Positions 9,935 to 21,549 of a DNA stretch of 39,002 nucleotides are shown piece by piece; the first letter of the stretch is position 1, and each line of letters starts with the position of its first letter. Under the pieces are notes generated by a model that did not search any database, was not told the origin of the DNA, and saw nothing but the letters and a program-made list of their open reading frames with translations. The stretch is from Blastochloris sulfoviridis (GTDB taxonomy: Bacteria; Pseudomonadota; Alphaproteobacteria; Rhizobiales; Xanthobacteraceae). A program made the translations under genes and the position numbers. Location of the stretch: contig NZ_VWPL01000027.1 of NCBI RefSeq assembly GCF_008630065.1, positions 7,501 through 46,502 of the forward strand. The letters run 5' to 3'.

Positions 9935-12202
9935 CTAGAGAGGCAGCGCTTCCGACTCGGCGAAGGCGTGCAGGCGCTCGCGCAGCCGCGTGTCGCTGCA
10001 GCAGCCTTCGAGCCAGGGCAGGATGCGCTGGGCGGCGCGCCGGGCATCGAGATGGCGCAGCACCGCCTTGACCGGGCCGACCGCCGCCACCGACACCGAC
10101 AGCGAGCGGTAGCCCAGCGCGACCAGCGCCACCGCGCCCAGCGGCTGCGAGGCCATCTCGCCGCACAGCGTGACGGGCTTGCCGTGCACCTGGCCGATAT
10201 CGATGATGCGCTTGAGCGCCCGCAGCACCGGCACGCTCAAGGGGTCGAAGCGGTCCGACACCCGGGTGTTGCCGCGGTCGGCGGCATAGAGGAACTGGAC
10301 GAGGTCGTTGGTCCCCACCGACACGAAATCGGTGCGGGCGAACAACTCGTCGAGCTCGAACAGCAGCGAGGGCACCTCGACCATCACCCCGACCTGAAGC
10401 TGCTCGGGCAGCAGATAGCCGTGGCGGCGCAAATGGGTCAGCTCGCGCTCGACGATGGCACGCGCCCGTTCGAACTCGGCGACGTCGGCGACCATCGGGA
10501 ACATCAGGCGCAGATTGCGCCCGGCCGCCGCCTTCAGCATGGCCCGCACCTGGCTGCGCAACAGGCCCGGCCGGTCGAGCCCGAGGCGGATGGCGCGCCA
10601 GCCGAGCGCCGGGTTCTCCTCCTCGAACGAGCGCATGTAGGGCAGCACCTTGTCGCCGCCGATATCGAGGGTGCGGAACGTCACCGGCCGGTCGCCGGCG
10701 GCGTCAAGCACGGCGCGGTAGAGCCGTTCCTGTTCGCCCGAGCGCGGGAAGGACGCCGCCACCATGAACTGCATCTCGGTGCGGAACAGGCCGATGCCGG
10801 CCGCCCCGGTCTCGGCGATGTGCGGCAGGTCGACCAGCAGGCCGGCATTGATGTTGAGCGCGACGTGCTCGCCGTCGCGGGTCACGCACGGCTTGTCGCG
10901 CAGCGCGGCGAACTGCTTCTGCTTCCTGGCGCGCAGGCGCGCCTTCTCCGCATAGGCGGCCTGGACGTCGGCCTGCGGCCTGATGTGGATCTCGCCGCTG
11001 GCGCCATCGACGATGATCGCGTCGCCCTGATCGACCAGGCCCGCGGCATTGGCGATCTGGCCGACGGTGGGCACGCCGATCGCCCGCGCCACGATGGCGA
11101 CGTGGCTCATCGGCCCGCCCTCTTCGAGCACCAGGCCGCGCACGCGGGTGCGGTCGTAATCGAGCAGCGCCGCCGGGCTCATGTTGCGGGCGACGATGAT
11201 CGCGTCCTTGGGCAGGCGCTCGGTCTTGGGGGCGTGGGTGCGGCCCATCAGCTCGCGCATCAGGCGGTGGGCGAGGTCGTCGAGATCGTGCAGCCGCTCG
11301 CGGATGAACGGGTCGGCCTGCCGCATCATGCGGGCGCGGGTGTCCGACTGAACGCGCTCGACCGCGGCTTCCGCGGTGAGCCCGGTCAGCACCGCCTCGC
11401 GCAGCCGGCGTATCCAGCCGCGGTCGTGGGCGAACATGCGGTAGGTTTCGAGCACGTCGCGGTGTTCGCCGGCCGGGTCGATCTCGCCGCCATCGAGCAT
11501 CGAATCGATCGAGGCCCGGAGCGCGTCGACCGCCCGGTCGAGCCGGGCCACCTCGCGCGCCACGTCCTCGGCGATGAAATTGGTCACCACCACCCGCGGC
11601 TCGTGCAGCACCACGTGGCCGAGCCCGACGCCGTCGGACAGGCCGAGGCCGGTGACGTGCAGCGTCCGCCGCGCCGCCGGCTCGGCGCCGGGGCGCGCCA
11701 GCGCCGACAGTTCGCCCGAGGCGATCATCTCCGCCAGCACCATGGCGGTGGTCTGCAGCGCCTCGATCTCCTCCTCGCTGTAGATGCGGTGGGCGCGGTT
11801 CTGCACCACCAGCACGCCGAGCGTGTTGCCGGCGCGCAGGATCGGCACGCCGAGGAAGGAGTGATAGATCTCCTCGCCGGTCTCCGGCTTGAAGGCGAAG
11901 GCGGGGTGGGCCTGGGCGTTGGGCAGGTTGAGCGGCTTGGCCTCGCGCGCCACCAGGCCGACCAGGCCTTCGCCGGCCCGCATCACCGTCTGGTGGACTG
12001 CGGCGCGGTTCAGGCCCTCGGTGGCGTAGAGTTCGAGGGTGCCGTCGACGCGCAGAACGTAGACGGAACAAACCTCCGCCACCATGTTGGCGGCGATCAG
12101 CACCACGATTTTGTCGAGGCGCTCCTGCGCGCTGACCCGTTGCGCCATCACCTCGCGGAGGCGCCGAAGCAGCACGCGCGGGCCTCCGAGCGAGCCGCGC
12201 AT
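9935..12202 (-). CDS. ptsP: Phosphoenolpyruvate-protein phosphotransferase PtsP (EI-Ntr)
   Basis: First enzyme of the nitrogen-related phosphotransferase system, passing phosphate from PEP to NPr and then EIIA-Ntr. The 755-residue protein has an N-terminal GAF domain (about 20-165), which separates it from sugar-PTS EI, then the HPr-binding and swivel domains with the phosphorylated histidine in GGPMSHVAIVAR (His367), and the PEP-binding barrel (FRTEMQFM, GVMVEVPS, FVSVGTNDL). In enteric relatives the GAF domain senses glutamine. The ATG at 12202 follows an AAGGA that is very close, so a slightly later start (for example MAQRVSA) is possible. It lies between lysC and prfA in the same direction. 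Confidence 0.95.
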   Translation of the reverse strand: MRGSLGGPRVLLRRLREVMAQRVSAQERLDKIVVLIAANMVAEVCSVYVLRVDGTLELYATEGLNRAAVHQTVMRAGEGLVGLVAREAKPLNLPNAQAHPAFAFKPETGEEIYHSFLGVPILRAGNTLGVLVVQNRAHRIYSEEEIEALQTTAMVLAEMIASGELSALARPGAEPAARRTLHVTGLGLSDGVGLGHVVLHEPRVVVTNFIAEDVAREVARLDRAVDALRASIDSMLDGGEIDPAGEHRDVLETYRMFAHDRGWIRRLREAVLTGLTAEAAVERVQSDTRARMMRQADPFIRERLHDLDDLAHRLMRELMGRTHAPKTERLPKDAIIVARNMSPAALLDYDRTRVRGLVLEEGGPMSHVAIVARAIGVPTVGQIANAAGLVDQGDAIIVDGASGEIHIRPQADVQAAYAEKARLRARKQKQFAALRDKPCVTRDGEHVALNINAGLLVDLPHIAETGAAGIGLFRTEMQFMVAASFPRSGEQERLYRAVLDAAGDRPVTFRTLDIGGDKVLPYMRSFEEENPALGWRAIRLGLDRPGLLRSQVRAMLKAAAGRNLRLMFPMVADVAEFERARAIVERELTHLRRHGYLLPEQLQVGVMVEVPSLLFELDELFARTDFVSVGTNDLVQFLYAADRGNTRVSDRFDPLSVPVLRALKRIIDIGQVHGKPVTLCGEMASQPLGAVALVALGYRSLSVSVAAVGPVKAVLRHLDARRAAQRILPWLEGCCSDTRLRERLHAFAESEALPL

Positions 12203-12327
12203 TTCCTTCTCGCGATTGCCTAGCCGAGCGGCCGGGTCGAGTCAGTGTCCAGCCGGATGAAGCATCCGGGGGCAGCGCCGTCAACCGCTACGGACTCCGG
12301 GTGGGCGAGGAAAGGGCGGCGCCGGAC

Positions 12328-13581
12328 CTACCCCGCGAGCCCGTAGACCACGTGCAGCGCGCGCACCGCCTCGTCGACCCGCTCGGCATCGATCAGCACG
12401 GAGATCTTGATCTCCGACGTGGTGATGGCGCGAATATTGATGCCGTTCTCGGCCAGAGACCGGAAACATTGCGCCGCAACCCCGGCATGGCTGCGCATGC
12501 CGATGCCGATCACCGACACCTTGGCGACATTGGTCTCGCCCTCGACGCGGGCATAGCCGATCTTCTCCTTCAGCCTTCCCAGCACGTCCATGGCGCGCTC
12601 ATAGTCGGCGGAGGGCACGGTGAAGGTGATGTCGGTGTGTCGGCCGTCCTCGGAAATGTTCTGGACGATCATGTCGACATTGATGCTGCCGTCCGTCAGC
12701 GGCCCGAACACCGAGGCGGCGACCCCCGGCTTGTCGGCGACCCGGCGGATCGTGATCTGCGTCTCGTCGCGGGAGAAGGCGATACCGGTGACGGTCTGCT
12801 GTTCCACGATCTCCTCCTCATCGCAAATGAGCGTGCCGGGCGGATTGCCGTTGGCGTCGGTCTGGGGGGCGTCGGGCGCCTCGAACGAGGAGCGCACGAA
12901 GGTGCGCACCCGGTGCACCATGGCGAGCTCCACCGAGCGCACCTGCAGCACCTTGGCGCCGAGCGAGGCCATCTCCAGCATCTCCTCGAACGCCACCTTG
13001 GGCAGGCGGCGCGCCTGCGGCACCACGCGCGGGTCGGTCGTATAGACGCCGTCGACGTCGGTATAGATGTCGCAGCGCTCGGCGCCGATGGCGGCGGCCA
13101 CCGCCACCGCCGAGGTGTCCGAGCCGCCGCGGCCGAGCGTGGTGATTCGCCCCGTCTCCCGGTGCACGCCCTGGAAGCCGGAGATCACCGCCACCTCGCC
13201 CTTGGCGAAGCCGTCCGCGAGATTGCTGCCGTCGATCTCCTGGATGCGGGCCGCACTATGGGCGCCGTCGGTCAGGATCGGAATCTGCCAGCCCTGCCAG
13301 GAGCGCGCCGGCACGCCCATGTTGCGCAGCACGACCGCCAGAAGGCCGGAGGTCACCTGCTCGCCCGACGCCACCACCACATCGTATTCGCGCGTGTCGT
13401 AGAGCGGGGCGGCATCCCGGCACCAGGAGACCAGCTCGTTGGTCTTGCCCGACATCGCCGAGACCACCACCGCGACGTGGTAGCCGGCATCGACCTCGCG
13501 CTTGACGTGGCGGGCGACGTTGCGGATGCGTTCGATATTGGCGACGGACGTGCCGCCGAATTTCATGACGAGACGGGGCAT
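12328..13581 (-). CDS. lysC: Aspartate kinase
   Basis: Catalyses ATP-dependent phosphorylation of aspartate, the first step towards lysine, threonine, methionine and diaminopimelate. The 417-residue start at 13581 is chosen because MPRLVMKFGGTSVA is the standard N-terminus; the 16 extra codons upstream have no counterpart. The kinase domain carries KFGGTSV (7-13) and GRGGSDTSAVA. Two ACT domains follow (ITIRRVADKPGVAASVF and VSVIGIGMRSHAGVAA), the usual site of feedback control by lysine or threonine. The gene is leftward, 125 bases before ptsP. A small 7-bp hairpin (12253-12269) lies in that gap without a T run. Confidence 0.96.
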   Translation of the reverse strand: MPRLVMKFGGTSVANIERIRNVARHVKREVDAGYHVAVVVSAMSGKTNELVSWCRDAAPLYDTREYDVVVASGEQVTSGLLAVVLRNMGVPARSWQGWQIPILTDGAHSAARIQEIDGSNLADGFAKGEVAVISGFQGVHRETGRITTLGRGGSDTSAVAVAAAIGAERCDIYTDVDGVYTTDPRVVPQARRLPKVAFEEMLEMASLGAKVLQVRSVELAMVHRVRTFVRSSFEAPDAPQTDANGNPPGTLICDEEEIVEQQTVTGIAFSRDETQITIRRVADKPGVAASVFGPLTDGSINVDMIVQNISEDGRHTDITFTVPSADYERAMDVLGRLKEKIGYARVEGETNVAKVSVIGIGMRSHAGVAAQCFRSLAENGINIRAITTSEIKISVLIDAERVDEAVRALHVVYGLAG

Positions 13582-13739
13582 GGATGGGATGCGCCTCTCC
13601 CGAAGGGGCCGAGCGGGACGCCGGGCCAATGCCCGGGCGGGGCGGCGCCTACATAGCTGCGCCCCGCGGCGGGATCAATCGCTGCGCGCCAAGGGAAACG
13701 AAACCAGGAGCGGGAAGCGAAACGGACGGCGGGACACAA

Positions 13740-13777
13740 GCCGACGGCCCCGAACGCGGACGCACGGGGCCGTCGGC
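13740..13777 (-). terminator. Perfect 13-bp hairpin after the PAS gene
   Basis: 13740-13752 and 13765-13777 are exact inverted repeats with a 12-nt loop. It lies 17 bases beyond the stop of the leftward PAS gene, and the minus strand continues TTGTGT, a modest T tract. Confidence 0.6.
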
Positions 13778-13794
13778 CGCGTATCAGGCGAGAC

Positions 13795-14346
13795 TCAGCA
13801 GCTCACCATGCCGACCTGGTGCACGTCGACATACTTGCCCGTGCCCTTCGACAGGTTGGCGAGCGCCGGGGTGTCGGCGAGGTCGGCGGCGAAGTGGGCT
13901 TCCTGCGAGCTGTTGAACACCACCAGGAGGTCGTTGCCCTCCTCGTCGGTCACCGGCAGCAGCAGGCGCTCCCACAGGTGGGAATCGGCCTCGTCGAGCG
14001 TGCAGTGCAGGGTGTGCAGCGGGCGCCCGCTCTTCAGGGCGCGGTCGTAGCAGGCGCGGAAGAACTCGGCGACCTTGCCCTCGAACTCGCTGACCCGGCG
14101 GCCGGTCATGTCGGTGCCGGCGATCTCGGCGACATTGGCGCCATAGTGGCGATAGATGAAATCGCCGCCCACCGGCTGCAGGATCGCCAGATCCTCGAGA
14201 TAGGCGTCGATCTTGTCGCGGCCGATGGCGGCAAGCGACGGACGGCCGGTGCCATTGGCCGACTTGGTGTACAGCGCCACCAGTTCGGCGATTTCCTTCG
14301 CACCGGCACGCGCTGATATTTCTTCGTCGTGGAATTCGCAGTACAT
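13795..14346 (-). CDS. Stand-alone PAS-domain protein (PAS_5 type)
   Basis: A 183-residue protein resembling the PAS_5 family of alphaproteobacterial sensors: YLEDLAILQPVGGDFIYRHYG followed by the AEIAGTDMTGRRVSEF signature (about residues 50-90). The rest is the PAS core, ending in a short Cys-tipped tail. There is no kinase, cyclase or DNA-binding output, so it must signal through a partner or act as a small ligand binder. No signal peptide is seen, so it is probably cytoplasmic. A purine-rich AGGGGG precedes the ATG on the minus strand. It is flanked by leftward lysC and rightward ubiG. The ligand and partner cannot be told from the sequence. Confidence 0.75.
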   Translation of the reverse strand: MYCEFHDEEISARAGAKEIAELVALYTKSANGTGRPSLAAIGRDKIDAYLEDLAILQPVGGDFIYRHYGANVAEIAGTDMTGRRVSEFEGKVAEFFRACYDRALKSGRPLHTLHCTLDEADSHLWERLLLPVTDEEGNDLLVVFNSSQEAHFAADLADTPALANLSKGTGKYVDVHQVGMVSC

Positions 14347-14734
14347 CAGCTACCCCCTGGTTTCGCCCTTCTGAACCTATCCGCCCCAGCTATCGAGAGG
14401 GATTACCCCTGCGCTTTTTCGGCAGCGCACAGGCCCGAATGCTTGGCGTCACGCCAGCAGGCCATTGGGCGGGGACATTTATCACCCCGACGTCTGGGCT
14501 GAAAGGCGATCCGTTTCAGCGCGTACTTAGTTTTTCGCAGGTGCGGTAAAAATGCTCGCAGCCGCAAATTCCGGTCGCAACCGCAACCTTTGCCGGAAAG
14601 CCGTCGCGGCTCCTCTCATCGCGGCGGCGCGCGGGTGATCGACGCCGTCCGGTGAGGCAGGCTATAGGGTTGCGCCGCACGGCGCGGTGCGGTGCGGGCC
14701 GGCACCGCCGAACACGAGTCGAAGGGGAGTCACC
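14347..14734. other. Divergent intergenic region, PAS gene / ubiG
   Basis: 388 bases between two genes pointing apart, so it should hold both promoters. It includes short A/T tracts around 14410-14420 and 14528-14553 (gtacttagtttttcgc, gcggtaaaaatgctcgc). No sigma-70 box pair, operator or small RNA could be placed with confidence, and no open frame resembles a protein. Confidence 0.35.
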
Positions 14735-15487
14735 ATGTCCAATGCTCAGCCGTTCGCCACGACCGTCGACGACGCCGAGGTGGCTCGGTTTTCCGCGCTG
14801 GCGGAGGGATGGTGGGATCCGCACGGCAAGATGCGGCCGCTGCACAAGTTCAATCCCGTGCGCATCGCCTATGTCCGCGACCAGGTCTGCGGCCATTTCG
14901 GCCGCGACCCGAAGGCGCCCCAGCCGCTCGCCGGGCTGCGGTTCCTCGATATCGGCTGCGGCGGCGGGCTGCTGTCCGAGCCGCTGGCCAAGCTCGGCGC
15001 CGACATGGTCAGCGCCGACGCCTCGCCGGTAAACATCAAGGTGGCGAGCCTCCACGCCGAGAAGAGCGGGGTGAAGATCGACTACCGGCACACCACGGCC
15101 GAGGCGCTGGCCGAGGCCGGCGAGCGGTTCGACGTGGTGCTGGCGATGGAGGTGGTCGAGCACGTCGCCGACGTGACGCTGTTCCTCAGCCGCTGCGCCG
15201 AGATGGTGAAGCCGGGCGGCCTGATGATCGCCGCCACCCTCAACCGCACGCTCAAGAGCTTCGCGATGGCCATCGTCGGCGCCGAATACGTGCTGGGCTG
15301 GCTGCCGCGCGGCACCCACCAGTGGGACAAGTTCGTCACGCCCGAGGAGCTGTCGGGCGCCCTGACCGCGGCCGGCCTGCGGATGGGGGAGGAGATGGGC
15401 GTGGTCTACAACCCGCTCGCCGACGTGTGGCGCCTGTCGCGCGACACCAGCGTCAACTACATGGTGGTGGCCACCCGCCCGGCCTGA
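14735..15487 (+). CDS. ubiG: Ubiquinone biosynthesis O-methyltransferase UbiG
   Basis: SAM-dependent methyltransferase for both O-methylation steps of ubiquinone synthesis. The 250-residue protein starts at the ATG at 14735, preceded by a strong aaggggag site at 14722-14729; [19 protein letters not shown] is typical for the N-terminus. Motif I is DIGCGGG (72-78), with AMEVVEHV as the post-II signature of UbiG and [14 protein letters not shown] as the membrane-interaction segment seen in the family. Length is normal. It is monocistronic, with palindromic repeats filling the 298 bases after it. Confidence 0.95.
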   Translation: MSNAQPFATTVDDAEVARFSALAEGWWDPHGKMRPLHKFNPVRIAYVRDQVCGHFGRDPKAPQPLAGLRFLDIGCGGGLLSEPLAKLGADMVSADASPVNIKVASLHAEKSGVKIDYRHTTAEALAEAGERFDVVLAMEVVEHVADVTLFLSRCAEMVKPGGLMIAATLNRTLKSFAMAIVGAEYVLGWLPRGTHQWDKFVTPEELSGALTAAGLRMGEEMGVVYNPLADVWRLSRDTSVNYMVVATRPA

Positions 15488-15502
15488 CGACCGCGGGCCT
15501 CG

Positions 15503-15764
15503 CGTCGTCCCGGGCGGCGCCGCGCCGAGCCGGGACCGGCCCCGCCTCACGTCGTCCCGGACGGCGCGCAGCGCCGAGCCGGGACCGTTTTCCGGAAGAG
15601 GCCTTTTCCTGATAGCGATCCCGGGTCTCGCTGACGCTCGCCCGGGATGACAAGGAAAGAGTCGTCGTCCCGGACGGCGCAAAGCGCCGAGCCGGGACCG
15701 TCTGCAGGAAGGGGGCCTTTTCGGATAACGATCCCGGGTCTCGCTGACGCTCGCCCGGGATGAC
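15503..15764. repeat. Tandem composite palindromic repeats after ubiG
   Basis: Two copies of a 102-bp unit at 15550-15651 and 15663-15764 (period 113), preceded by a solitary first half at 15503-15538. Each unit joins hairpin A (gtcccgg.cggcgc / gcgccg.gccgggac) to hairpin B (gatcccggg / cccgggatgac, 35 bp, identical in both copies). The unit starts gtcgtcccgg and ends cccgggatgac, so its ends are imperfect inverted repeats. This looks like a REP/REPIN-type intergenic element. It separates the 3' ends of convergent ubiG and DUF1178 genes. Confidence 0.85.
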
Positions 15765-15785
15765 GCCGGACGAAGATTCCCGGCG

Positions 15786-16235
15786 TCAGTTGCAGTCCTC
15801 GAACGCCGGCGGCAGCGGCACCACCTCGATGCCGTCCTCGACCAGAGCTCGGGCGTCCTCGGCGGTGGCTTCCCCCCAGATCGAGCGGTGGGCGCTCTCG
15901 CCGGCGTGCATGCGGCGCGCCTCGTCGGAAAAGCTCGGGCCGACATAGTCGGAATTCTCGGTCAGGTGGGTGCGCAGCGCCTGCAGCTTGGCGCGCAGCT
16001 CCTGATCCTCCGGCGCCATCAGCGCCACCGGCTGGGCCGGGAGCGGCGCGGGCGCCGGCGACTCGCGGCCGGCCCGCACCACCGAGGGCGCCATGAGCTG
16101 CTTTTCGACCTTGGCCGAGCCGCACAGCGGGCAGGCCACCAGCCCGCGCTGGCGCTGCTGCTCGAAGGCTTCGAAGGACGGAAACCAGCTTTCGAACGCG
16201 TGGCCCGCCTCGCAGCGCAGCGCGTAGCGAATCAT
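15786..16235 (-). CDS. DUF1178 family protein
   Basis: A 149-residue protein. The N-terminus MIRYALRCEAGHAFESWF and the CPLCGSAKVEKQLMAP block (about 35-50) are family signatures and suggest a small zinc-ribbon-like fold built on Cys8, Cys35 and Cys38. The middle is Pro/Ala-rich, and the C-terminal half is a charged helical region ending EDCN. Function is unknown. The start at 16235 overlaps the stop of the nitrilase-family gene as ATGA, so the two are translated as a coupled pair, an arrangement common in Alphaproteobacteria that hints at related roles. Confidence 0.88.
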   Translation of the reverse strand: MIRYALRCEAGHAFESWFPSFEAFEQQRQRGLVACPLCGSAKVEKQLMAPSVVRAGRESPAPAPLPAQPVALMAPEDQELRAKLQALRTHLTENSDYVGPSFSDEARRMHAGESAHRSIWGEATAEDARALVEDGIEVVPLPPAFEDCN

Positions 16236-17119
16236 GGCCCGCCCCCGATCACGTGCAGGCGCGGCTCGGCCGCGGGCTCGACCACCGAGAAGCGGCGGCC
16301 GTGCTGGAGCGAGGGCACGCGGCCGCGCGCCGCCACCACCTCGGACGGATCGATGTCGGCGATCACCAGGCCCGGCGTGGTGCCGCCCTCGGCCAGGATG
16401 CGGCCCCACGGGTCGACGATCAGCGAATGGCCGAAGGTCTCGCGCCCGCATTCGTGGTGGCCGCCCTGCGCCGCCGCCAGCACGAAGCAGCCGGTCTCGA
16501 TCGCCCGCGCCCGCAGCAGCACGTGCCAGTGCGCCTCGCCGGTCTGGCGGGTGAACGCCGCCGGCACCGCGAGAAACGACGCCCCGGCCTCGGCCAGCGC
16601 CCGGTAGAGCGCCGGAAACCGCAAATCGTAGCAGATCGACAGGCCGATCCGCCCCCACGGCAGGTCGGCCAGCACCGCGGCGTCGCCCGGCACGAACGAC
16701 TCCGACTCGCGGTAGCTTTCGCCGCCGGCGAGATCGACGTCGAACATGTGGATCTTGTCGTAGCGGGCGGCGATGTCGCCGGTGGGGGCGATCACGAAGG
16801 CGCGGTTGGCCGCCCGATCCGGCGACACCTTGAGCGGCAGCGAGCCGATGTGCAGCCACAGGCCGAGGGTGCGCGCCAGCGCCCTGAAATCGGCCAGCGC
16901 CGGATCGTCGGCCTCCCCGGCCAGGGTGTCGAACAGCCGCGCCCGGTCATCCTCCATCAGCGAGGTCATTTCCGGCGTCAGCACATAGTCGGCGCCCGCC
17001 GCCTTGGCCTCGCGCACCAGGGCCGCCGCCGCGTCGACATTGGCCGCGACCGACCGGCCGGTGCGCATCTGGGCGAGCGCGACGCGGAACGTGGCGGGCG
17101 AACCGGAACTGGTGGTCAT
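16232..17119 (-). CDS. Carbon-nitrogen hydrolase (nitrilase superfamily, Nit-like)
   Basis: A 295-residue amidase-type hydrolase with the complete Glu-Lys-Cys triad: E50 in LTPEM, K122 in RYDKIHMFD and C163 in LSICYDLRFP. The sequence is closest in style to Nit1/Nit2 enzymes, which remove deaminated glutathione or omega-amidated keto acids as metabolite repair, but the substrate cannot be fixed from sequence. It is cytoplasmic, with no signal peptide. It overlaps the DUF1178 gene by 4 bases. Upstream lies a 40-bp palindrome (17162-17201). Elsewhere in Rhizobiales this pair commonly follows comF-grxC; here those genes are 9 kb away, beyond secA. Confidence 0.9.
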   Translation of the reverse strand: MTTSSGSPATFRVALAQMRTGRSVAANVDAAAALVREAKAAGADYVLTPEMTSLMEDDRARLFDTLAGEADDPALADFRALARTLGLWLHIGSLPLKVSPDRAANRAFVIAPTGDIAARYDKIHMFDVDLAGGESYRESESFVPGDAAVLADLPWGRIGLSICYDLRFPALYRALAEAGASFLAVPAAFTRQTGEAHWHVLLRARAIETGCFVLAAAQGGHHECGRETFGHSLIVDPWGRILAEGGTTPGLVIADIDPSEVVAARGRVPSLQHGRRFSVVEPAAEPRLHVIGGGP

Positions 17120-17161
17120 GGCAAGACTCGTCGTGTTGCGGCGCGGACAAGGACGGCGCCC

Positions 17162-17201
17162 GATGAAGATACGATGATCGGCCGATCATCCTATCGTCAT
17201 C
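17162..17201. promoter_or_regulatory. 40-bp palindrome upstream of the nitrilase-DUF1178 operon
   Basis: The central 18 bases (17173-17190) form a perfect palindrome, and the symmetry continues to 17162 and 17201 with only two mismatched pairs (17172/17191 and 17167/17196). It lies 43 bases before the nitrilase ATG. It could be an operator for a dimeric regulator or the hairpin of a secA terminator; no T run follows on the minus strand, which favours an operator. Confidence 0.5.
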
Positions 17202-17314
17202 TTGCCGTCTTGCCGACCGGCCCGTCCACAATCGCGCGGCAGCCGCGGCCAGCGGCACACGCGCAGGCGGAGAGGCCGCCCGCGCGGCCCTCGGGATCAG
17301 GCGTATCCCGGCGA

Positions 17315-17355
17315 GATCGTCTCCGGGATCCCAGAGGGATCGTCCGGAAACCGCA

Positions 17356-17358
<3 letters not shown>
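17315..17358. repeat. Dispersed hairpin repeat, copy 1, overlapping the secA stop
   Basis: Carries the core gggatccc-aga-gggatc (compare gatcccgaagggatc in other copies) flanked by ctccgg and ccggaaaccgcatca. It ends on the secA stop codon (17356-17358). Related copies lie at 30867-30908 and 37299-37342. Confidence 0.6.
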
Positions 17359-20169
<2,811 letters not shown>

Positions 20170-20451
20170 GGAAGATCACCTTGGGTGCTGGCCAATCGTC
20201 GCAGGGTCATCGCAAGCGAACCGCTAAGCTCGAACCGCTGCGCCGGCAACGCGCCGGCCGAACGGGTGGTCGGTGGCGCGACAAAGGGGCGAAAACCGGG
20301 CAATTCTGAGGATTTTCCGCGCCCGGGTCACGTTCGCGCCAGACACGCTGCGCGCACGTTGAGCGCTTGGGAGATATGGACGGGCTTTCGCCTTGTCAAT
20401 CGCCGCGGATGGGCGCATGCATCCGCCGCGCTTTCCTAAAAGGATGATGCA

Positions 20452-21315
20452 ATGACCGATCGTACTGCCCGTCGAACCGCTTTGCTGCCGGCCCGCTTCG
20501 TCCTGGCGGCGGCCATGCTCGCTGCCGCCTTCGCGGTGCCGGGCGCGGCCTTGGCCGATGCCGTTGTCGCCAAAGTCGACGGCGTCGAAGTTTTCGAAAG
20601 TGACCTGAATTTGATCGAAGATGCGATCGGCGCCAACCTGCCGGCCGCGACGCCCGAGCAGCGCCGCGAGGCGCTCGTCAATTACGCGACCGATATCGTC
20701 CTGCTGGCCAAGGCGGCCGAGAGCCAGAAGCTGCAGGATACGCCTGATTTCAAGAAGAAGATGGCCCACGCCCGCCAGCGCGTCCTGATGGAAGCGCTGA
20801 TGGAAAAGACGGCCAAGGATGCGCTGGCCCAAGCCGACCTGCAGAAGATCTACGCCGAGACCACCAAGACCCTCGCCAAGGACCAGGAAGTGCGCGCCCG
20901 CCACATCCTGGTGGACAGCGAGGACAAGGCCAAGGATCTGGTCAAGCAGGCCCGCGGCGGCGCCGACTTTGCGGACCTGGCCAAGAAGAACTCGAAGGAC
21001 GCCGGCTCGGCCGATGGCGGCGACCTCGGCTACTTCACCAAGGACCAGATGGTGCCCGAATTCGCCGTGGTGGCCTTCAAGACCGCCAAGGGCGAGATCG
21101 CCGATCCGGTCAAGACCCAGTTCGGCTGGCACGTCATCAAGATCGAGGACGTCCGCCCGCGCCAGCCGCCGAAGTTCGAGGAAGTGAAGTCGCAGATCGA
21201 GCAGTTCGTCGAGCACAAGGCGCAGAGCGACTTGGTGCTGAAGCTGCGCGAGTCCGCCAAGATCGAGCGCATCGGCGCGCCCGCCCCCGCGCCGGCCCCC
21301 GCCGACAAGAAGTGA
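20452..21315 (+). CDS. Periplasmic parvulin-type peptidyl-prolyl isomerase
   Basis: A 287-residue PpiC/SurA-type foldase. An N-terminal signal peptide (about 1-35, ending AALA-D) sends it to the periplasm. A SurA-like helical N-domain (about 36-140) precedes the parvulin domain (about 145-245), recognisable by VRARHILVDSEDKAKDL, GGDLGYFTKDQMVPEF and TQFGWHVIKIED. The C-terminal tail is charged then Ala-Pro-rich (APAPAPADKK). A clear aaaagga site (20440 region) precedes the ATG. It is divergent from secA, with 282 bases between them to hold both promoters. Client proteins are unknown. Confidence 0.92.
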   Translation: MTDRTARRTALLPARFVLAAAMLAAAFAVPGAALADAVVAKVDGVEVFESDLNLIEDAIGANLPAATPEQRREALVNYATDIVLLAKAAESQKLQDTPDFKKKMAHARQRVLMEALMEKTAKDALAQADLQKIYAETTKTLAKDQEVRARHILVDSEDKAKDLVKQARGGADFADLAKKNSKDAGSADGGDLGYFTKDQMVPEFAVVAFKTAKGEIADPVKTQFGWHVIKIEDVRPRQPPKFEEVKSQIEQFVEHKAQSDLVLKLRESAKIERIGAPAPAPAPADKK

Positions 21316-21549
21316 CGTCGACGCCGGCCGAAGCGCCGGCGCACTCCTGGCACTCGCCGAAGACCCGTTTCCGAACAGGGGGTCGGCGCGTGCCGACGTC
21401 CGGGCCGCGACGCGGTCCGGCCGGTCCGGCAGCGGGTGCTGACGCCGGACACCGCAAATTGCAAAAGGTGCTGCAGGCCGTGCCGCTCACGCCGGTCTTG
21501 CACACCGCCGGTGGGTCGGGCAAAGGACGGCCTCGCTTACGAGGCCGCC

